Shown here piece by piece: positions 59,801 through 64,000 of a DNA stretch of 64,000 nucleotides. The stretch's first letter is position 1, and every line of letters begins with the position of its first letter. The notes beneath the pieces were generated by a model, which searched no databases, was not told the DNA's origin, and worked only from the letters and a program-made list of their open reading frames with translations. Made by a program: the position numbers and the translations under genes. Source of the DNA: Telmatactis stephensoni (lineage: Eukaryota > Cnidaria > Anthozoa > Actiniaria > Isophelliidae); NCBI GenBank assembly GCA_029948255.1, contig JALIZF010001508.1:248001-312000 (forward strand), read 5' to 3'.

Positions 59801-61566
59801 CAGTAAATTAATGTACCACCCTAGTTACCATGGTGATACATTGACATCCCTCTTAGAGCTGGTCTCTTTTGAAAATGAAAAATCATTTCAAATCACATAT
59901 CCACCAAGTACCATCAGGAAGAGGATAACAAGAAGATTTATCATTTTATTCGAATGAATATTTTGGTCATTATCCAATGACCATTGACAGCAAATGACAT
60001 TCAAATAAAATTGAAGGTCCCCTGTGAAAATGACCTACACTGTAAGTGACTTTTTGATGGATGTCCTGAGTTTAATTTTTCCAGCACAGGAAAGTGACAA
60101 TTATACCATTTTATACCATTGAAAAAAATATCACCAAAAAGTCACTTAGGCCGTTTTCACTCTGAACCCTTCAAATGATAAATCTTCTTGTTATCCTTTT
60201 CCTGATTAAGCTGTTATGCCCAGAGAAACACAGTTAACCAAGTACCATGTATTCACCTTGAATGCCTGTAAAATAGCTTTGTAAATACTTGGCCAAATAG
60301 CTGCTTTGATGCGGAAAAACTTTCTTTGCTACAAAGGAAAGGGAAAGATAAACTTTGTTAGCTATTGTGAAGATACTGTACTAATGAAGATGGGTATCAT
60401 CAATATGATAATAATCATAATAATAATTTATTTTGATGCTGAAAAAATCCTATTTTAGTCAATTTCAGTCAAGAATTCCTGCCCCTCAACAACCCAGGCA
60501 TTCTATAAAAAGTGGTCAATTTTCTCTCAGTATGGATTAGCTCAATACGGCTCCAGGAGGCATCATATTCCACTCCCCGTAGGCAAGTAGGTGTGTGGGG
60601 GGATGGGGTTGGGGGAGAATTGTCTGAAATGATCATTTCACGGTTCTTGTCGTTCAACATCAACCTTGCCAGCATCAATCAAATATATTCTTTAGAAATT
60701 GACTACAGTCCATGGTAATGTAAGGAATGCACACATCAACAAACAATTGGAACACTTTAAAATTCCACAGGCTGTAGTCAAATTCTAAAGAATATATTAC
60801 ATGCTGTCGAGGCTGATGTTGAACAATGAGAACCCTGAAAATGGTGAAATGACATATTTTATCTAGTTGACAGATTTTATTTTCCTAATTTAGCTTTGTT
60901 AAAACATAAAAATAAATATTAATTACCTGTATCAAAGGAAAGGTGAAGAGAAACTCCTTTTGTACAAAATATTGTAGACTTGTATAGAAACCCTTAAACA
61001 TTAAACAAAAATGTTATTTACGATGTATCCAAAATAGGTATAATTTCAAAATTTATATGAACCTTTATCATGCTTCAAAATGCTGTTCATAGCTACATAA
61101 ATTTTATGTAAAATAATAAAGATAAAGGATATTGAATGCCTGCAATTTACATATTTATGTAAATGTTCATGTATCCAGAAACCTCCAATATATGCACACA
61201 ATGTCTTATGGTCTATAACACTCTTAAATGTGAGAATGCAGGCTGATTACTTGGGGTGTTGCACTCCTAGCAGGCAAATTTGGGACTACAGTACCTCAAA
61301 AAATGAACAAATTTTCTGAAATCACACAATGATAATTATGGAAACTATGCCAAAAATAAAGAGTGTGCATATCCAGATTTCGGTTGTCATTAAATGGGCT
61401 CTTAATATTCCATCTTCTACATCCCCCCACTAAAAGTACCCAGGTTTACAAAGGCTAGAGAGAGGTTGAAACACATTACAATACTCTACTTAGTTTACTT
61501 ACCATCCAGCCACCAAAAACAACAACAAATACACCATGCTCATTAAGAAAGCATTCATCTTCAGAT
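47809..61566 (-). CDS. NDC1: nucleoporin NDC1, 18 C-terminal exons
   Basis: Exons (high to low): 61503-61566, 60927-60992, 60257-60328, 59736-59772, 59451-59502, 58671-58824, 57961-58053, 57618-57699, 56493-56648, 52964-53049, 52467-52535, 51385-51426, 51010-51060, 50832-50895, 50467-50525, 49613-49654, 49362-49467, 47809-47975. All phases match and the total is 486 aa. NDC1 is a membrane nucleoporin anchoring the nuclear pore. Recognisable blocks are CFLNEHGVF, INLHMLWVVLCLGTLLSF (membrane segment), SQFSSHRRKQIFSLTQPGG, RPANWTAICKECLSTL, LNIWALQGL, VVASFTEDTFGVVQ and TLPEIMTTLFTLLQ. The human protein is about 670 aa, so the N-terminal membrane part is missing here. The last exon (IYLSSATF aligned with the family IYRITTTF) is the weakest. 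Confidence 0.92.
48066..48163. repeat. near-perfect palindrome of 98 bp
   Basis: ATCTCGTACCCAGAGCCTGCG..GACCAAGAGG on one side and its complement on the other meet at CGACCGAGAAACGAG. It lies in NDC1's last intron. Confidence 0.8.
48579..48976. mobile_element. foldback with AATAAGCGCC internal repeats
   Basis: ACCGTATTTACTCGAATAAG at the left is mirrored by CTTATTCGAGTAAATACGGT at the right. The interior has about ten copies of the word AATAAGCGCC with CTCCCC spacers. TA dinucleotides flank it. I recall this terminal sequence as a widespread type in marine invertebrate genomes. Confidence 0.85.
49566..49601. repeat. GGGCTTCCTGTGG hairpin
   Basis: GGGCTTCCTGTGGT is mirrored by ACACAGGAAGCCC across about 9 nt. 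It is a relative of the hairpins at 36627 and 59625. Confidence 0.6.
49787..50415. mobile_element. outer foldback interrupted by another foldback
   Basis: ATAAGCCCAAAACATGATGA..TTTTGACCCCCTCTCTAC is mirrored by GGGGTCAAAACATCATCACA..GGAGCTTATT. The right half is split by the inner element at 49935-50388, after AAAAGGATTCTGGTATAGAG. Confidence 0.7.
49935..50388. mobile_element. nested foldback with G/C-run termini
   Basis: TATAGAGCCCGGGGGGGGAC is mirrored by GTCCCCCCCCCCGGGGTATA. The arms continue ATTGTAAAAGGATCGGGTAT..GCTCGTCG and complement. The interior repeats words like CCCCTAAGAGATACC. Its TATAGAG ends duplicate target sequence of the outer element. Confidence 0.82.
51231..51373. mobile_element. 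short MITE, copy 2
   Basis: GGCAGTCATGTTTGTGG and CCACAAACATGGCTGCC mirror each other, with the same interior as 13850-13985. It sits 12 bp before the NDC1 exon at 51385 (gene sense: just after its donor). Confidence 0.82.
51735..52256. mobile_element. foldback with AAGTGACTTTTTG words
   Basis: ATTGTAGGGTACAA..GAAACGTCCTAAGTGA is mirrored by TCACTTAGGATG..TTGTACCCTACAAT. Inner words TGGTTTGAAATGG are mirrored loosely. It is a relative of 56858-57022 and 59985-60178 in its CTAAGTGAC word. Confidence 0.75.
52566..52867. mobile_element. foldback with GGCGATTGGTGATTGC words
   Basis: ATAGCTATTTCAAAAAATGTTGAC is mirrored by GTCAACCTTTTTTAAAATAGCTAT. The inner arms carry GCGATCGGCGATTGGTGATT and its complement. 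An NDC1 intron element. Confidence 0.8.
53180..53470 (+). mobile_element. SINE (family 4)
   Basis: A tRNA-like head GCATGGTGGTAAAATGCTTG and B box AGGTTCAATTC are followed by a body with GTTTTACCAGGCCC and a tail near CAGCAACCACTAGCG. Confidence 0.55.
53510..53772 (+). mobile_element. SINE (family 5)
   Basis: A box ATGGTCGAGTGGTCAGAGCG and B box GAGTTTGAGTCCC are well preserved. The body CCGGGCAACCCCTAG and tail TCATTAAATAAAGATTTTTT look LINE-derived. Confidence 0.75.
54330..56056 (-). mobile_element. L2/CR1-like LINE, 5'-truncated, in an NDC1 intron
   Basis: A continuous frame of at least 508 codons (54471-55997, extending in frame to about 56053) encodes a reverse transcriptase without the endonuclease. 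Hallmarks are SNYRPIANIAFVSKVIEK, LLDLSAAFDTLDHSIL, FGVPQGSILGPLLFVLYM and CMFYADDTQLYI with the YADD box. The 3' side ends with an (AAT)n run at 54330-54352, the tail satellite of such elements. A stop lies at about 56055, presumably the truncation point. Transcription sense is that of NDC1. Confidence 0.9.
54471..55997 (-). CDS. LINE reverse transcriptase, 508 codons
   Basis: Coding portion of the truncated LINE. It begins inside the linker before the reverse transcriptase and runs through palm motifs (D in LLDLSAAFD, DD in FYADD), thumb and C-terminal tail (FSYAAATLWNSIPENIR). All three catalytic aspartates are present and there are no stops, so insertion is recent. Without the endonuclease it cannot retrotranspose by itself. 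Confidence 0.88.
   Translation of the reverse strand: MSLKTCSLDPVPTHVVKDHLNLLLPAIQTIIRSSLSRGTFPNRLKISQVKPKLKKNDLDKNLYSNYRPIANIAFVSKVIEKVIASQVHAYLRDAKLFPTLQSAYRQYHSTETAMIKVTNDILRAIDDHSDVILVLLDLSAAFDTLDHSILLFCLKSYFGFTGSVLQRFRSYLTNRSQKVVIGEAASSLRQLEFGVPQGSILGPLLFVLYMAPLQDVISSHGLDCMFYADDTQLYIAVNPKKPSSELDRLSSCVEDIIKWNTDNFLLCNPTKTEEMHLTSRFIKNHSPPLQFLISGNTTIKPSEQVRDLGVILDKHMNITPHINDTCKKILLSIKSIGRIRKYVSQESLKKLVHALVLSRLDYANSLLYGATRSDLDKLQRTMNSAARLITGIKKYEHISDALRNLHWLPIECRIKFKILLLVYKSLNGLAPDYLSALIDVRRPTRSLQSSDKLLLNVPKINTVTYGQRTFSYAAATLWNSIPENIRNSASVEIFKTRLKTFFFKETYS
56858..57022. mobile_element. foldback with AAGTCATTTAGGCC words
   Basis: CAATTGAAGGGC..GTGAAAATGACCTAAGTGA is mirrored by TCATTTAGGCCATTTTCA..CCTTCAATTG. 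Same words as 59985-60178. Confidence 0.72.
57124..57285. mobile_element. MITE-like foldback
   Basis: GGTCCCATTTGTATG..GTTAGCACTATCC is mirrored by GGATAGTGCTATCCACCC..TAATGGGACC. Confidence 0.75.
57745..57912. repeat. ATC/CAT-rich simple repeat
   Basis: Several short runs of CAT/ATC trinucleotides. The histidine-rich frame across it is an artefact. Confidence 0.7.
58170..58605. repeat. AGAGC/AGAGT pentanucleotide satellite, about 430 bp
   Basis: Degenerate tandem AGAGC, AGAGT, AGATC and AAAGT pentamers. Leu/Cys/Ser-rich frames on the minus strand are translations of it. It ends about 65 bp from the NDC1 exon at 58671. Confidence 0.92.
58902..59128. mobile_element. short hAT-like non-autonomous element
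   Basis: CAGTGGAGGATCTAGGGGAG at the left and TGTCTAGATCCATCACTG at the right mirror imperfectly and resemble hAT ends. No target duplication was seen. Confidence 0.5.
59625..59660. repeat. TGTGG hairpin
   Basis: GGGATACCTGTGGTATC is mirrored by TGCCACAGGAAACCC. It is of the same type as 36627 and 49566. Confidence 0.55.
59985..60178. mobile_element. foldback with AAAAGTCACTTAGGCC words
   Basis: TTGAAGGTCCCCTGTGAAAATGACC..GTAAGTGACTTTTTG is mirrored by CAAAAAGTCACTTAGGCCG..TTTTCACTC..CCCTTCAA. A relative at 56858-57022 and, in its inner words, 51735-52256. Confidence 0.75.
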
Positions 61567-61629
61567 CTAATTAGAGAACAACAATAGATGATATTACTAT
61601 AACCCTTCAATGACTTCTATGATGTTTAA

Positions 61630-61792
61630 CGCCCGGTTCACACGATGACATAAACATAGACATCAGCATAAGCATTTTTTACCAGTTCACACATGCACCA
61701 TAACGTCATAAGCATAAGCATAACAAAATGGAAAAGTTTTGTTTCTTATGCTTATGCTTATGGCTATGCTTACGTCGTCGTGTGAACCGGGC
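61630..61792. mobile_element. TTAA-bounded foldback with CATAAGC words
   Basis: TTAA at 61626-61629 and 61793-61796 flanks CGCCCGGTTCACACGATGAC and CGTCGTGTGAACCGGGC. The interior repeats CATAAGCATAAGC and its complement. Confidence 0.85.
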
Positions 61793-61834
61793 TTAATTTC
61801 AAGACTGTTGAACACAAAAGTAGAGCAAATTTAA

Positions 61835-62096
61835 GGCCCAGACACACGGTGCAACATTTCTTGAAACATTTGCTGAAACATCACACGCAACACAATGTTG
61901 CAGTGTGTGTCCACCTATTCCAATGTTTCGCAAAATGTTGCACACAACAGCCACAGAAGTAAGATCGAGTTCTACTTCTGCAACTGTCCAGAACTGTTGC
62001 ACACAACATTGCACAAGATGTTTCAGTGGTGGACACATGGTGCAACCATGTTGTGCGTGGTGTTTCAGCAAATGTTTCGGGAAAAGTAGCACCATG
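61835..62096. mobile_element. foldback with TTAA start and AACATTTG words
   Basis: TTAA (61831-61834) precedes GGCCCAGACACACGGTGCAAC. The right end is diverged (GGTGCAAC..CATGTGTCC, then TTTA). The interior repeats CAAATGTTTC- and GCACACAACA-type words in both orientations. Confidence 0.65.
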
Positions 62097-62119
62097 TGTC
62101 CTTTACTGAAACCAACCTG

Positions 62120-62660
62120 AATGTCTCAACATGAAACCTTTTATGTTCAGAGTCAAATACATGTAGAAGGCAAAGAGTGTATTATTTTGTAAGTAACATC
62201 AGCTATTTAACATGGAATGCTCTAAAAAGAAATCAATACAAAGCTGTGCCCTAACTCAAATATCAAGAACCTCTGGGCTGGCTCCCTACAACACCAGCTT
62301 TATCATACCATACTTTATTTTCAGTTGTCCTTACTAAGCCAAAATGTTGCTTTGGGCACTAGCCTGCTAGAGCACAGCCTTGAATGATCTTAAAACATTA
62401 GGCAAGAAGTGATAGGGACATTATGCAATGACAGACAGCATCAATTGAAGAGGTCCCTGCAGAAATATATAGCACAAGTGATCTCTGATCGAACACTAAA
62501 TTCTCCTTTGAAAATACAAGTTTTTGTGGGAGAATGTATACTTTGATCAGAGAGCACTTATATTATTTTTGGACTGCCTTCAATTGTTCTCCTGACTTCA
62601 AAAACTGTCATCTTGTGACAGTATTTTATAATAATAAACATAGTAAAGTTGTACCTCTAT
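62120..62660. other. NDC1 upstream intron, no exon identified
   Basis: A donor-like CATTCAG|GTTGGT at 62108 suggests an exon near 62110-62180. No frame with family similarity and a good acceptor was found. Confidence 0.35.
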
Positions 62661-62679
62661 AAATAAAGTGGGTCCGCCA

Positions 62680-63795
62680 AAATTTGCGGGTTGCGGGCCA
62701 AAATTTGCGGGTTGCGGGCCAAAATTTGCGGGTTGCGGGCCAAAATTTGCGGGTTGCGGGCTAAAAATTTGCGGGCCTGAGAAAAATGCAATCGTTTTGA
62801 ATAAAACAAGCTTCCTCAATAGTTTTAAAGTCGTAGCTGATTAGCTTGTCAAAAAGATAAGTTATATATTAAAAACAACATAAAAAACAGACGTCAAAAA
62901 TGCAAACATTGACGTTGCCCCTGAACTTACTGGGTTAAAAATCTGTACAATCATTATAAACAATCACTTTCAATCTGTAGTGGAGTAGGGTGAGTCAAGT
63001 TTTCAATCTATCATCATACACAATAATGTGTTTTGGTCAAACAAGTCACAAAGTTGAACAATCAACGGGCCGGGATTTAATTATCTTTCATCGTGGCACA
63101 CTCCAGATCGCGTACCGGGTTGTGTGGTACATGTACAGTGAGTGTCGTGAGTGTGCCAGTTGTTCTGGGTGTCATGGATTCAAATCCGATTCAAATCAGG
63201 AGATGAGGAGCTGGTGCCGTTCATGAACACAACAGTTTCACTTTCGGCTTAGTGAGTTTTTAATTAACATGAATATGCTGCTACAATGGTATTTCTGACG
63301 TTCTGTCCGCACATTAGTCGAACTCTCTTAATAACCTCATCCCCCTCTTTCAATCTCTCTTTCCCTTACTCTCTACATGATCCACGTTAAGTATCCCACA
63401 GCGTTGTTGACTTGGATAAATTAGGGGATCACAATGGGATCACAACAGGCCTAGGATCACCACATATCGAGTGTCATCTTATCAAAAATGCAATCTAGAT
63501 CTATCCGGAATATTTCATCTAGTGCATTTTTACACGAGCAATCTGCTGTCTGTTTTATTTTGGATTTTAATATTTTAGTTCGTGTAGCCCTAAACACCCC
63601 CTTCATACGTTACACATTGCTGATTTGCAGTGACAGCTTTACAAAATAACACCAGTGGATCGGCACGTTGACTTTATTTTGGTCACTGGTTCATTTAAGT
63701 AACATTTTTCTCGCAACCCGCAAATTTTGGCCCGCAACCCGCAAATATTGGCCCGCAACCCGCAAATATTGGCCTGCAACCCGCAACCCGCACAT
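62680..63795. mobile_element. foldback with 21-bp terminal minisatellites
   Basis: Left: four tandem 21-bp units AAAATTTGCGGGTTGCGGGCC (62689-62765). Right: their complement, CGCAACCCGCAAATTTTGGCC-type units, at 63713-63790. About 940 bp of non-mirrored sequence lies between. Confidence 0.7.
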
Positions 63796-64000
63796 TAGTC
63801 AAACTCAAATAAAGTGACCCCTCACTTAAACAAACACCCTTTATCAAGCAGACACTAGATTACATTTTGATGATTTTTTTAAACATTTACTGTAAATTGA
63901 ACCTCCATTTAGCAGACACCTCTATTAAGTGCACCTAACTAAAAGTCCTGAGGGTCCAGTTTATTAGAGGTGCTACTGTGTACCCATATTTTAAAAACTA
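63796..64000. other. possible DNA-transposon terminus
   Basis: CTATTAAGTGCACC..GTCCAGTTTATTAGAGG ends TGCTACTGTGTAC, similar to Pogo/Tigger-type termini that begin CAGTAGCACCTC. The element would continue outside the window, or is a relic. Confidence 0.3.

Overview
The window is AT-rich, intron-bearing animal DNA packed with transposable elements. It most likely comes from an anthozoan cnidarian (coral or sea anemone). The genes have short phase-matched exons with GT..AG introns. A mitochondrial creatine kinase and the nucleoporin NDC1 place it in Metazoa. CR1/L2-like and RTE-like LINEs, tRNA-derived SINEs and very abundant foldback/MITE elements fit published anthozoan genomes. The species cannot be named from the sequence.

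Genes, left to right: (1) 63-1171, minus: a two-exon gene for a small secreted protein of 115 aa, family unknown. (2) 15829-21345, minus: four phase-matched exons ending in an LRAT/NlpC-P60-like domain. A partial tandem duplicate upstream (about 22735-26330) is decayed, and further candidate exons reach 28457. (3) 39736-44907, plus: a complete three-exon mitochondrial creatine kinase of 412 aa, with a CRE-like site upstream and a polyadenylation signal downstream. (4) 47809-61566, minus: eighteen exons (486 aa) of the nuclear-pore membrane protein NDC1. Its N-terminal exons lie beyond what I could identify.

Mobile elements fill most of the rest. There is a CR1-like LINE with an 859-codon frame (8392-11110), a 5'-truncated L2/CR1-like LINE in an NDC1 intron (54330-56056), LINE fragments at 28800-29165 and 38370-39075, and an RTE-like LINE (29172-34371). 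The RTE is split by a hAT transposon (29938-32136) flanked by a 5-bp duplication. That hAT has an F-box/leucine-rich-repeat coding segment where the transposase catalytic core should be.

The most unusual structural theme is a set of foldback elements. Two are giant near-perfect palindromes (4861-6646 and 23447-25099) bounded by TTAA on both sides. Smaller TTAA-bounded relatives start with GG or similar and carry a different repeated word at each locus. The duplication between 19.2 and 26.2 kb supplies a natural empty site for one giant palindrome, and a minisatellite at 17.9-18.25 kb supplies an exact empty site for a TA-type MITE.

All coordinates were read by eye. Exon borders come from splice consensus, phase continuity and protein similarity remembered from the families, not from alignment software.
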